Both the position numbers and the translations under genes were made by a program. The notes beneath the pieces were generated by a model that saw only the letters and a list, made by a program, of their open reading frames with translations, was not told where the DNA came from and did not search any database. 64,000 nt of DNA, taken from assembly GCF_932276165.1 (NCBI RefSeq), contig NC_064005.1, positions 3,968,001-4,032,000 on the forward strand, in the 5' to 3' direction. The DNA comes from Plutella xylostella (lineage: Eukaryota; Arthropoda; Insecta; Lepidoptera; Plutellidae). Each line of letters starts with the position of its first letter. Positions within the stretch are counted from its first letter, which is position 1. Of the stretch, positions 44,178 through 55,426 are shown in pieces.

Positions 44178-45167
44178 AACAAAAAATAAGTTAGGGTTAA
44201 ATTGTATAAATACTGAAGCATGTTCATTTGTCTCATTATTTTTTTAAAGTTGCATGAATAATATAAAATAAAATTGTAGGTAAATAAATGAAAATTTTAG
44301 AACCAATTTATAAATAAATTTAATGTTTGAGATGTAATTTTATTATAAAAATGTGAAAACAAAATTTTAATGTACATACACGACCTAATTGTAATGCATG
44401 AGTCTCTTTAATCTATGAAAGGAGAATGGCCATTTCTCTATGGCGCCATGACCCAGAGCGGCCATTGATGAAACATACACTGATGTGTAGTCCGTGACTA
44501 CAGCATATACTGGTATTAATTTTATTATTATGAGACATGGGAGAACGAAGATATAGGTGCTGAAAGATCAAGTCTTTCTATTGTACTAGATGTTACCCTC
44601 GAGCTAAAAATTGTTTTTAAAAGTTTTTCCGTGGGAATTCCTGGCTAAAAAGTATTTTATGTTACTTCGGGATAACGGGAACTTGAATAGAATGAAATAA
44701 TTTTTGAAATTGGTCTCTTTATAAAAATAGGTTTCTGAGTGTGAAATGTGCAAAAATAATTATGATATTATTTGCATAAATAAAATCATGTAATACATTT
44801 TGTGATGCGCTATGAATTGGGAATCCCATGATATAGATTATAAAACTTATTTGTGCGTGTACCATTCAGCAAAAGGTTTGGTGAGTGGCTGCTAACTTAT
44901 GCAAAGCGGGTCAGGTTTCGCCATTCTTCTTTAATAGTTTTAATGTTTATTTATAATTTTTTATTTTATTTTTTATTATTATGGTGAGATTTTTATTTAA
45001 TTGCAATGCTATTTATTGTACCTAATCGAATTTAATCCAACACACCTACCAATTTTTAAATCTTATATCAATGTAATTATTTCATAACTATTTTTTAATT
45101 TTTAATGTGATGATTAATGGTTTATATTTGGGAACAAATAAAGGCTTTTTATTTTATTTTATTTTAT
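44178..45167 (+). other. LINE 3' UTR and A/T tail
   Basis: Non-coding. AATAAAGGCTTTTTATTTTA leads into the tail at 45136-45167, immediately before the target-site duplication. Confidence 0.65.
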
Positions 45168-45172
45168 TACTA

Positions 45173-45780
45173 GGGGTTTTGACATTATTATTATTATTGG
45201 CGCTATGTGGGGAGACGCTCCGCTCCGCTTCGCTGCGCTCCGCTTTGGTTTCGACGAACATGTGCACCTAACACGCTCCTCCTCGCTTTGCTCGTCGTCG
45301 CACCTATCTTTAGGTTTTGGTACTAGGGGTTTTGACATTATTATTATTGGCGCTGTGTGGGGAGACGCTCCGCTCCGCTTCGCTGCGCTCCGCTTTGGTT
45401 TCGACGAACATGTGCACCTAACACGCTCCTCCTCGCTTTGCTCGTCGTCGCACCTATCTTTAGGTTTTGGTACTAGGGGTTTTGACATTATTATTATTGG
45501 CGCTGTGTGGGGAGACGCTCCGCTCCGCTTCGCTGCGCTCCGCTTTGGTTTCGACGAACATGTGCACCTAACACGCTCCTCCTCGCTTTGCTCGTCGTCG
45601 CACCTATCTTTAGGTTTTGGTACTAGGGGTTTTGACATTATTATTATTGGCGCTGTGTGGGGAGACGCTCCGCTCCGCTTCGCTGCGCTCCGCTTTGGTT
45701 TCGACGAACATGTGCACCTAACACGCTCCTCCTCGCTTTGCTCGTCGTCGCACCTATCTTTAGGTTTTGGTGCTAGGGGG
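45173..45780. repeat. Four tandem 150-bp GC-rich units
   Basis: The phrase GGGGTTTTGACATTATTATT recurs at about 45173, 45326, 45476 and 45626 (period 150 bp; the first unit is 3 bp longer). Each unit contains CGCTCCGCTCCGCTTCGCTG, GTGCACCTAACACGCTCCTC and CACCTATCTTTAGGTTTTGG. Units 2-4 are almost identical. One further unit, at 38640-38782, was separated from this array by the LINE insertion. A degraded unit lies at about 30440-30620. Confidence 0.93.
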
Positions 45781-46223
45781 TTTGACGGTGTTGGGTAATT
45801 AAACACAGATTATGAACTTTATACTAAATGATAGTATATATTTTAATCGATATACGTAATGTATGTTATACGAATTGATATTAGTCCTCGTAAGTATTAT
45901 ATATTTTGATTTTATATAAAATGTACGTTATACCAATTGAATCTTATACCTTATGAAAATATAGATTTTGTTGTTATACGTAACGTTCATTATATGTTGT
46001 GAACGTTATTAATGTGAAATTATACATTTCGTTTTTATACGTCGCAATACGCACCCCGCTTTTACAACGCAGCTTCCCATGTCAATGCAGTCCACTCAGT
46101 CCGGTCAACTGTCAGAAGTGTCAAATGCTATCAGCTGAGCATTTTTTTGAGGTTATTATTATTGATAAACATTTGTTTGTTTGTAAAATAAAGTGGTGTT
46201 AATGTAATTTGGTTTTATAAACA

Positions 46224-49200
46224 ATGTTCTCAAGTACAAGAACCTGTTTGTGCTCCATTGGGAATAAGCAGCCCCTAAAATATCCCTTTAGATTACGACA
46301 CAAACTAAAAAAAACTGAAAAAGTGGATCCGAAACTAGCTCCAGATGTTATGAAGTATTTGGAAACATTGCCTTATTATGATAATATCAAGGAAACCATA
46401 CCTAAAACACTGCTTCGTAAATACAAAACTCCGGAAAGTATGTATTTGATACATAAAAACACCGCAACAGATATAGCAGAAACACTTAAGGAACATTTAA
46501 ATACCGGTTCACCTGTGGTTGAGGTTAACCCTGGCTTTGGATTCCTCACTGAAGAACTCCTGAAACATCGTATAGAACCTCTTCATCTGTATGAAGTCTC
46601 AAACAACTTTTCTCCCTTCATAATGGTGGGTATGATTATGGAAGTATAATAAGTAATGTACATAAAATAAAATAGAACAACAATGTCACTTAAATAACTA
46701 TATAATAATTTTAATAAACAAATAAACATGCAAATTAAAAACTACTTAAACTAATCAAAAATACCTCCTCTTACCGTACCTGGCTCAAAGGTTCCCATAA
46801 TGCTAGCTGCATTACCTGGCTGTATAGCCAGAGAGATTCTTTCTGCCAGATACAATCCCAAGCGTCTGTATGTTTGTAGAGCTAAGAATAATTATACTTA
46901 AGTAGAATACTTAGGTAAGATTATTTAATACTTGCTTTAATTGTTTTAGGAACTACAAAAAAAGTACCCAGATAAATTTTCACACAAGGTAGCAGACTTT
47001 TTTGGCATGTGGAAATTAGCTTTTCAAGATAAAATTGACAATGGAAACAGAATCAAAGAACTATTGGGGGATCTCACAACAGATGATAATGGTAAGTGTT
47101 TAATAAGGTTTTTTAGTCATAAACTCATAATATAATTTTCATAATAGCACTATTTTCTATTATTTAATTTTATGATATTATCAGTAGCATAGTTCTGCAA
47201 CCAATAAAAGCATTGACACATGAAATGTATAAATTATTGTTTCAGATAGAATATTGAAGATAGTTGGGGCGATGCCTGGCATATCATTTGTGAGGCACCT
47301 GATCAACACCATCATCTTCCACCACTCTCACAACCAGCTTGGCCGGCCTGACCTATACATGGCCATGCCCGGGGACTACTTTAATGTAAGATGCTGTCAC
47401 AAAATATTATAACCAATTTTTATTTCATAAGTTTCTGATATTATAATTCCCCATAACATCCTGACTGGAAAGGGGTTAAAGTTCCTGTATGTGGCTCTCT
47501 GAAGTGTCCTTGTTTCATCTTATTATTTTCAGTTCGGCAAGGCTTACATCCTATGGTAGGATAGCTGAACTTATAAATAATTATAACATCCTGAGTCATC
47601 TGTAAGCCAGAATATAGCCAGCATTAAGTCCACCTTTTGTACACTTATATTTCATATTTGTGAAATAAAGTATCAAATAAATAAATAAATATAAGATTTT
47701 ATTTTAAATAAAATACTGAAATTTTGTATGAATACTATTAATAGTCATATACATTCCTTCTGTTGTTGTCCTCTCAAAGACAAAGGACTATCCATTTCTT
47801 AAGGAAGAGAAGAAGACAGAAAATATTTCACTTTGATATGCAATCAACCATTTCTACAATATTACCTTCCAGTTCCTCACGGACCAAGGCATGCAGAATG
47901 TGAAGCACAAGTCACTGCCAGCGATGTTCCAGCTGCTGTTTGACACTAAAGTCATCACGAAAATACCAAAGACATATTACCTTCCATGGATGCATCCACC
48001 AGATAAGAAAAAAGCGTCGGTGGTATGTATATTCTTAATGACTCCGTTATTTTTTGTTAAAGAAATACAGGAAGATTGGAGTCTCTAGTTTTTGCATTAC
48101 AAATATTTTGTTTGGTTAACTGACCCATATTTTTACTTACAGATTGACGAATACTGCCTGTATTTAGTGAACATAAAGCAGAAGCAACAACTGCCGTGTT
48201 CGAGCGACAACCTGCCTCTGCTGTGGTACTTCTTCAGACCGCACATGATCTCCAAGTCAACGCGGATTATACCGATGCTGGAGTCAGTACCTTTATTCTA
48301 TTATTTCTGATGAGCAAAACCGTTGACGCCAAAGTCGCAGGTACAAACACATACCTACAAACTACACGAACTTAGGACAAAGCTGCACAATCCAGTTGAA
48401 GATAAAAGTTGCGCCGATAAAGAAAAGTTATATAAATGGCGGACCGACTCATGGTATCTCGTTCTACCTTGTAGGTGTTGTACTCTGACTATACTGCTAC
48501 CTACCTACTTGTAGTGAGACGAATTGTTTAAAGCTGCATACAGACCGGCCAAACGAACGCCAACGAACGGGTTTCGTTGACCTTCGTTGCTGCAATCTGC
48601 CCTGTATTATGTACATATGATAAATATCCATCGTTAGGAGTTCGTTGGGCCGTCTGTACGTAGCTTTACAGTAAAATTTTACCCCAGTTGATAACAAATG
48701 AACCCCTCCACCCCAGGCAGTGGATCCCAGGCTGCGGCGTGTGGCTGATCACGGGGCAGGACCCGGCGGAGTCCCGCGCGGCGCGCGCACCCGGCCCGCA
48801 CGACGCGCCGCTACCGCACATCAACATCTTCACCGAGTTCGGGGACCTCACCTTGCAGCAGAAGCTTACGGTTTTTAAAAAGTATGTGTATGTGTAAGAA
48901 TTTTAGGCGAAATAGAGCAGCGGCCGGTACACGGGTTCGTTATCGACGACGATAAAACAATCACAGCGCCGTATTTATGGCGAATCGCGACGTTTATTTA
49001 CGTCGATAATGATCCCGTACAGCAGAGTTAGTTTGCGTAATGTGAGCCTTTTATGTGGAGTGATGATGACAGTTACCTTCCATCGATTTAGTTCAGATAC
49101 GCTGGCTGACGCCAGTCAGTAATAAATATGAATGAATCCTCTAGAAATAGACTTGCATCCCACCTTTAAAAAACATCTTTACCAAACCCTTACTCCAACT

Positions 49201-49490
49201 TGTTACCTACATGACGTTCGAAAACCTATTGTGTGCGTGATTCGTGAAGCCCCATTCAAACCTACAATCCAATTATGACACGTGCACTTTACTACACTAG
49301 GTACTACGATTTTTGTTCTATTTCCAGATTCATATCCTGGCCGGAGTTCGACCAGTGTCCGTTCAGAGTGACTATGGAGAACAACCTGCCCAAGTTCATA
49401 TCGGCCATCGACCTGGATGAGAAGGAGACCATCGCGGGCACGCCCATAGACGACGATATGGAGGCCTCTGACGTGGAGCAAGAGCACTAG
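46224..49490 (+). CDS. mtTFB2: Mitochondrial transcription factor B2 (dimethyladenosine transferase-like), 7 exons
   Basis: Exons 46224-46625, 46950-47091, 47246-47385, 47873-48022, 48143-48282, 48717-48881, 49328-49490. All splice GT/AG with consistent phases, giving 433 aa and a TAG stop. The N-terminus is basic with few acids, as in a mitochondrial targeting peptide. The methyltransferase fold shows motif I (V-V-E-V-N-P-G-F-G-F-L-T-E-E-L-L, residues about 97-112) and H-L-Y-E-V. At the position of the KsgA-type catalytic N-L-P-Y the protein reads G-A-M-P-G. It therefore looks like the transcription-factor branch (TFB2M), which works with mitochondrial RNA polymerase in promoter melting, rather than the rRNA-methylating TFB1 branch. 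Later parts (I-P-M-L-E-Q-W-I-P-G-C-G-V-W-L-I, W-P-E-F-D-Q-C-P-F-R) fit TFB2M. The tail is acidic. The start lies about 160 bp after the end of the Mutator-like element. Confidence 0.88.
47455..47700 (+). mobile_element. Diverged SINE-body relative in mtTFB2 intron 3
   Basis: Shares TTCCTGTATGTGGCTCTCT and flanking words with 28226-28495 and, more weakly, with the SINEs. Ends in ATAAATAAATAAATAT. The ends are not sharply defined. Confidence 0.4.
48530..48667. mobile_element. MITE in mtTFB2 intron 5
   Basis: Inverted ends: AAAGCTGCATACAGACCGGC on the left; the complement of the right end reads AAAGCTACGTACAGACGGCC. CAACGAAC-type words recur inside in both orientations. 138 bp, non-coding. Confidence 0.65.
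48930..49017. mobile_element. Short palindromic MITE in mtTFB2 intron 6
   Basis: Inverted ends CGGG(T/A)TC(G/A)TTATCGACG, with TA on both sides. The interior CAATCACAGCGCCGTATTTATGG is also found (complemented) at about 38215-38240, so a second degraded copy exists there. Confidence 0.65.
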
Positions 49491-49738
49491 GGAACACTAG
49501 CTGTTGCCTCTGGCAAGAGTGGAGATACATGTGACAGAAAGAGATAGGGCTATGGGTATAGACGTATAGACCGTTCGGAGTATGTGTGTAAATATTTCAT
49601 ATCAAACTATTTACACGAAGCAGACAGTGCCTATGGTAAATAATAATGTCGATTGATTGTTATGTACCACTGTTGAAAATTGAGAATGGAAGCGTGTAAA
49701 ATATAGAAGAAACACCATATATATAATACCGGATCGAA

Positions 49739-49778
49739 AATAAACAGTTTGTTTTTTTAAAGAATATCTAGTTTTATT
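49739..49778. terminator. Convergent polyadenylation signals of mtTFB2 and aftiphilin
   Basis: AATAAA at 49739-49744 on the plus strand lies 250 bp past the mtTFB2 stop. TTTATT at 49773-49778 is an AATAAA on the minus strand about 620 bp past the aftiphilin stop. The two transcripts would end within tens of bases of each other and probably overlap tail to tail. Confidence 0.55.
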
Positions 49779-50393
49779 TCATTTATAATATTATGTACAT
49801 AATAACAACATTAATAGATCATGAAATGAATTTAAACAATAATACTTAATAGCATTCATCATTATGTTAGGTAATTTTGGTTTCTAATAAAAATACCTAT
49901 AATATTACCTATTATTTTACGAATTTTGAATAAGAACACACGTACTATCACTTGCAAGAGATAGTGAAATACTGAAACTGAAGTGAATAATGAGGCTATG
50001 AAACAATCTCACCAGGTAACTATCTCCTTGACTATGCGATATTCTTTTACATATTATTATTTACTTCTGAGACACTATATACACAAGGATACTTATTTAC
50101 ACAAATACAAATTTATAAATGTAATTCTATATTAATTATTGCTACAATTCATTGGTTTATCGATTGAATTTTGATAAAACAGTTTTTAAAATAATTGATG
50201 TTACTCTCTAGTAACTATACGTCATAGAATGTGATACTCATGTGGTATTTCGCTAAAATATGGAATTCTTAATTAATTGATAAATATATTAACTCTATTG
50301 CACCGCCACCATCCTATCGTACAATAAATAAACTAATTAATTAAGTACATAGTTACATTAAGTAGTGACAAAAACACAGCCGTTGTTGTCTTG
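49779..50393 (-). other. Probable 3' UTR of aftiphilin
   Basis: AT-rich and non-coding, lying between the aftiphilin stop codon and the candidate minus-strand polyadenylation signal. No repeat recognised. Confidence 0.45.
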
Positions 50394-53300
50394 TTATAAG
50401 TTTTGGAAATGTCGGTCGCTGTAACTCCTGTGTTGGTTCGCCTTTGGCGTGACGTAGTTGAGGCTGGGCAAGTCGACGGGTAATTTGTTGTCTATTTTGT
50501 ATTTGGTGGTGTTCTTGTGGACGTTAAGGTTGGTGTGCACGTTGAAGCTGATGGTGTTGACTCCGTTGTGTGCGGCGGGGCCGGGGCTGCTCACGAAGTC
50601 CGTCCACTCGTCATCATCCGCCGCCGCCGCCGCCGCCGCCGCCGGGCGTCGGGGCGCCGCGCGCGGGCGGCTCGACACGAAATCTCCCCAGTCGTCATCC
50701 GAAGCGCGGCTCTTCTGACTGTGCGCCGGCGACGAGTTCTTACTCATGCCCCCGTTTATCTCCCCCTTCAGGGACGGCAGCGTCTCCACAGGATTGAATC
50801 TAGACAAGTCCTGCAAGTCTAGCGATCCTGGGTTAGGCCAGTTGATTTGCGAGAATCCCTCTAGAGATAGTGGTTGCAGGATCTGCCCGGCGGCAGCGGG
50901 CGGCGCGGGGGCCGCGAGGTGCGCAGAGTGCGCGGGGGGCGCGGGCGTGGGCAGCAGCACGCGGCCGCCGGCCGGCAGCGCGGGCGACGTGTCCGCCGCA
51001 TTATGACTTTCTACTTTAGCATTTACACTAAAACTATTAGGAATGTAATTTTTATTTGTAGCCAATGGCTCTGGAATAACTGCCGCCTTTGTGTCTGATA
51101 TGTCACTAGTTTTGAATACGCTGCTTTCGAAGCTCGAAAAGTCTACATTGAAGTCCAGAGGATAAGTGAAATCAAGACTAGGTTCGTTTGCAACTTTTTG
51201 TATCGACGTTGGGCTCGGCCCATCCACGTCTTTTGAGACACTAGTGACTGATGGAATGGCTGAATGGAATGTGGTGAAGTCATCATCGTCGTCGATATCA
51301 TCGTTTGTGGGAAGTGCTGGCTGAGCAGTCGATGCAGCCGGTAACGGTTCACTGGCGGTTATTTCATCAGGAATATCACTAAACGCTGCAGTGAAGTTAG
51401 CATTCTCAGTACTGGGGGTTACTTCAGTTGTGATTGACTTCATAGAGTCAGGTTGCTCTGAGGGCCACGGGGCACTCGACACAAAGTCTGAGAAATCATC
51501 GAAGGTGGTTTTGACCTCGCCCGGGTCGGGCCAGTTGAGGGTCGGCGTCGTCGGCTCCAGTTTTATAGGTTGAAGTAAATTTATCGCATATTGATTGTTT
51601 TCAACAACTGGCTTCACCGGTGCGACAACTGGTTCCTGTATCTGTTGAGTGCTAGTGCCAGCTTCAGGCTTACTAATTGACGTTGTAGCTTGGAAGTCTT
51701 GAAAGTCGGAGTATTCATCTTCTGAATGTTCCTCCTCTGGTTGCGACACTCCAGTGGCAGTGTCGTAATGTATGGTGGTGGAACGAGGTACCTCGGAGTC
51801 AGTGGGGGTGAAGATGTGTGTGTCGGGGAGGCTGATCTGCCGCAGTTGCTGCACGTTGATGGACGAGGGGTATATCTGCTCGGCCGTGCTGGTTGTCGTG
51901 TCGAACACGTCCAGGTTGCTCGGTCGCGGCGGGGAGCTGCTTGTACTGGTTTCGGTGTTGCAAGCTGGAACATTAAAGTTTGTATTTTAACATGTTTTAC
52001 AATTTTTTAGTAATGGTGATTGAGGCATACCCTTACTTGAAGTTTCTACTACTACATTATAAATGCTAAATAAGTTTTAACTCTGTGTTTTGATTTCCTA
52101 CTTAATTTACAATCATCAAACACCACACTCTTCTTGTAAATTTTAAATGACATGTATCACAAACATGACAGGGAGTTATGAATGTATGAAGTGTTCACTT
52201 ACCATGAGACAGTAGATCAGATATCTTGAGGGAGGATTGGTTATGGGCCATTTGGTCGAGAGTCGCCATTAGGTGCTCTAGGTCAAGGAGGAGGGCTTCA
52301 GCATAGGAGACTAAGGGATCGGGTTAAGCAAGGAGGGGTGAGTTAATCCGTGTGCAAGACATGCAAAAAACACCTCTGTGAGCATAATTATGAAGCTGTA
52401 TTCCATAGATTAGTACATTAACCTTTAAGTATGGACGTCATTTTTTCTTAACACCAGTGCGGACGTGGAGCCTCACAGGCTCCTATATGCATACACTTTT
52501 TTTTTGAGAATTTTATATTAGATTACTTTAAAACTGATTGGATATTGAATTTAAAGCATTAAGCAATAAAATAACGTGCTTATGTAATCAAATATTATTT
52601 TTAAAAATATAGAAATGTTAAAAATTCAAACTTATGGCACTTTTAAGTCCTAATTTACTGAGGCTACATTTTCTGGTATAAAAAACAGTCAAACTTATTA
52701 CTATAACAAAATTAGTCTTATTTTCTTAAAATATAATACATAAGTAACCGAAAACACAAAACACCTGCTTCAGGTAACTATTATATAAAATATTGACCAC
52801 AGTCTAATAGTGCCAATTTATTGGCAGTCAATGCACAGAGGTCTAGAACACTTGGAGACACACAGGCAACACAAACATAGGTATTCATCTTATGTTTTTT
52901 CGCGGGACAGATTCTACATGCTCTTGTGGACCCTTGACTGGTTTCTTGATCCTGGACACCTTCTGTGACCATAATTATCATCACCTAAAACTCGATTCAT
53001 TAGTCAACCTCAGTTCTCTTGGCAATCGTCTATTTATATCACGTCTTTGCACATGAGGCACTACATGCACAAGTGCTAGTTTTTTTAGAAATTACCTTTA
53101 CCTTTAGAAGTACCAGCATTACTTATTTTTCACATTTTGAAAAAAAAATCTAAAAAAAACATAATTGCCCATACAAAATACATTGTATGAAAACAATGGA
53201 CGTGTAGCCTGACAGGCTCCAGTCAATTTTTTGATGGTCATTACTCACATGATATTCACCGGACGACTCAACCTCCTCCCTCATTGGTAATTTGGCAACT

Positions 53301-55426
53301 AAAACAAAAGCTACTGAGACGCTCAATCGCGGGGAGCGGGGGGAAATAGGCAAAACTATGAAAACGTAAACATAAGGTAGCCTGTGAGACTCCACGTCCA
53401 TACTTAAAGGTTAATATTAAAATTACAGGAAGATGGCTCTTGTGGTATACAGCTCAGATGATCAGTAGCATAAATATCTAAAACTCAGTTGGTTAGCCGT
53501 GTTATAGTTGTGTCAGTTCATATTATATTACATCCCAGTGCTATTTTGCGTGTTTTGATTGTAAGATTCAGATGTGATGTGCTTTTTAGCATTTCTACAA
53601 CAGTGTTAGTCGATTCTGTCAATGATTTGTTAGTAATAGTAAACTCAACAATGTTAAATGATGTATTTTGGTAAATAATGACTGATACTCACATTCTTTC
53701 CCATGTGAACTAAATGGATCTTCCCAAGTGTCGGGTTTGCTGGTGACTCGGTCCGCAGCCAGGGCATCAGTAGACAGATTAGATGTGACAGGTTTCTGAG
53801 GTTGCAATGGTGCAGCAGTCAAATTTGCAGCATATTTAGGCATATTATGCTGCCACTTTGGTCCAAAGAGCTAGAAAATTAAACACAGTAATTAGTTATT
53901 TTATTATGCAGCCTAATATTACTGTAAGAGGAAAATAAATGTTAAAGAATAAATCTTACAATGTTTCTGGAATCTATACACAGTGCCTTCAGAAGTGTCT
54001 TTTGACCAAATGAGCTATTCCAATTGATCATGTAGGGTTGTCTGACTTCAATCTCCTTTAATTGTCTCCAAGTCTCTCCGAGAGAAGAATCTAATGTTCT
54101 CACAATTTCATCCTCTGTACCTTCAATATCATGTTCAAATATAGAACTAAGCACTTTCTCTACTGCTTCATTATGGATTTCAATAGATTGGAAACTGGTT
54201 GATGGTGGATTTTCAGGTGCCTGTACAGCTTCATTGGGTTTAACCTCCACTGATTGGAAATCATCAAAGTCTCCAAAGTCATCATCATCGGCAACTGCTT
54301 CTGAATTAATATTATTTTCTACAGGTTCAGTTTTTGGCTCAGTTGTTTTCATCTCAAAATCATCAAATGTTGCTTGGAATTCACTATTGTCTTCTTCATT
54401 GCCCCATGGATCATCATTAAATACTATATTATCTTTTACTTCACAGACAGGCTCTTCAACATCATCTTCTTGAGTAATTTTTCCACTGTCAATGGATACT
54501 TGGTCAAATTTTAAATCTAGATCTTCAATTCCAATATCATCTATGTTAGTATCATTGACTATGCTAGTGGCAGTGACTTCTTCATGTTCTTTTTCAGGAC
54601 TTTCTTCATTATAATTAATTTGATCATCAGAAGGATCTTGTAAATTATGAAGACCTGCTTCTGTACATTCATCATCTACATGATTTGAAGTACTTGTATG
54701 ACTATATTCTTCAACAACTTCTTCTTTGTTTAGTGATTTATCATTGTCGGAAGTACTATCTTCCTGGACAGAATCCAAAGCTTCTTGAAAATGGTCATCT
54801 TTAGAGTCTTCTGTAGCTTTTAGATTATCACAGTGATTAGTTACTTCAACATTGTTTTCCACTTTTGGAGATTCTAATTGAAAATCATTATGTTTTGGAA
54901 GATCCACAGATTGAAAAATTTCATGAATCTCTGCTGTTTTAGTAGAGTTATTAGAATTTCCTACAAAGTCACATTCTGGTGATACACTACTTATTTCTAC
55001 ATCCTTGGGTATCACTTTAGGTAGTTCAATATTTTCTTCTGGATTATTTTTAAAACTAAAGGAAGAGAAGTTTCCGTAGTATTCACTGCTGTCATCATCA
55101 TCTTCATCTTGTGAATCTGAAAAGTAGATTTATTATAATACTTATACTGTTAAATTATAGAAAAAGAAAGGGTCTAAGCGTCATTACACCCTATGATTCA
55201 TTATAATTAAAATTAACTAATTGAATTTATACATAATGACACTTGTACAAAAAAATCCAACTCAGGACCAAGCCCATTAAAATGATGGTTTTCAACGCAA
55301 TTTTAACAAATTCTAGAACATGAGAAACTTACAGTTATAGCGTAAATCATAATCCTCTGTGTCTTTGTCGTCCTCGCACTGGTCTGGAGGTGGTGGAGTG
55401 CTGCAAACAAGTGGTGGAATCGACAT
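50394..55426 (-). CDS. AFTPH: Aftiphilin, clathrin accessory protein, 5 exons
   Basis: Exons on the minus strand: 55333-55426, 53960-55116, 53693-53870, 52203-52310, 50394-51964. All junctions are GT/AG and phases join to 1035 aa. The N-terminus has the family's I-P-P-L-V-x-S-T-P-P-P-P signature. A long acidic, disordered region carries W/F-based adaptor-binding motifs (D-D-D-D-F-G-D-F-D-D-F near the middle; later D-W-G-D-F-V and E-W-T-D-F-V repeats). The conserved aftiphilin domain spans the exon 2/3 junction (F-G-Q-K-T-L-L-K-A-L..D-S-R-N-I, then L-F-G-P-K-W-Q). The C-terminus has L-P-D-T-H-I-F. Aftiphilin binds clathrin and AP-1/AP-2 appendages in trans-Golgi and endosomal traffic. A GC-rich Ala/Asp codon run lies at about 50620-50645. 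Intron 3 houses a piggyBac-like relic. The exact use of exon 4 is the least certain junction. Confidence 0.88.
52422..53410 (-). mobile_element. piggyBac-like non-autonomous element with transposase C-terminal relic
   Basis: TTAA flanks both ends (52418-52421, 53411-53414). The terminal inverted repeats are CCTTTAAGTATGGACGT and its complement. Subterminal palindromes GGAGCCT-CAC-AGGCTCC (about 52466) and related AGCCTGACAGGCTCC (about 53208) and GTAGCCTGTGAGACTCC (about 53379) follow. Minus-strand 52800-52984 encodes a Cys-rich segment (R-A-C-R-I-C-P-A-K-K, then Y-V-C-V-A-C) like the C-terminal ring/PHD-type Cys domain of piggyBac transposases. Its last cysteine pairs lie in a shifted frame, so it is broken. 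Length 989 bp. Confidence 0.85.

Larger units (their letters stand above)
38783..45167. mobile_element. RTE-clade LINE with 5' inversion (twin-priming structure)
   Basis: A 13-bp direct repeat TACTAGGGGTTTT lies at 38770-38782 and 45168-45180 and marks the target site. The left part (38783 to about 42917) is the 5' UTR, ORF1 and most of ORF2 in minus orientation. The right part (from about 43783) is the ORF2 C-terminus and 3' UTR in plus orientation, ending in a TTTTATTTTATTTTA tail. ORF2 breaks after a Trp codon at 38783, and the plus-strand part resumes at a Trp-Ser-Leu position of the same conserved region. So one nearly full-length copy appears to have been integrated with its 5' portion inverted. 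A hAT MITE (42925-43782) lies at the junction. Confidence 0.8.
38360..46056. mobile_element. Mutator-like non-autonomous element with 9-bp TSD, split by a LINE
   Basis: A perfect 9-bp direct repeat CGCTTTTAC flanks it (38351-38359 and 46057-46065). The inverted ends are GGGTAAGTAATACGAGGTAT and GGGTGCGTATTGCGACGTAT, both continuing with AAAAACGAA. AT-rich arms (38380-38630 and 45800-46040) carry many (T)ATAACG(TT) motifs. The centre is a tandem array of GC-rich 150-bp units. Without the LINE at 38783-45167 the element would be about 1.3 kb. The 9-bp TSD fits Mutator/MULE, but I see no transposase, so the superfamily is inferred. Confidence 0.7.

Noticed and set aside
45159..45806. Long open frames on both strands (215 codons minus, 197 codons plus) with a repeating peptide
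   Set aside because: The repeat period is 150 bp, a multiple of three, so any stop-free frame of one unit stays open through all units. They lie in the core of a non-autonomous element, and no start or splice context supports translation.
50458..51098. Several antisense frames opposite aftiphilin exon 5
   Set aside because: They are shadows of a GC-rich coding exon that lacks stops on the other strand.
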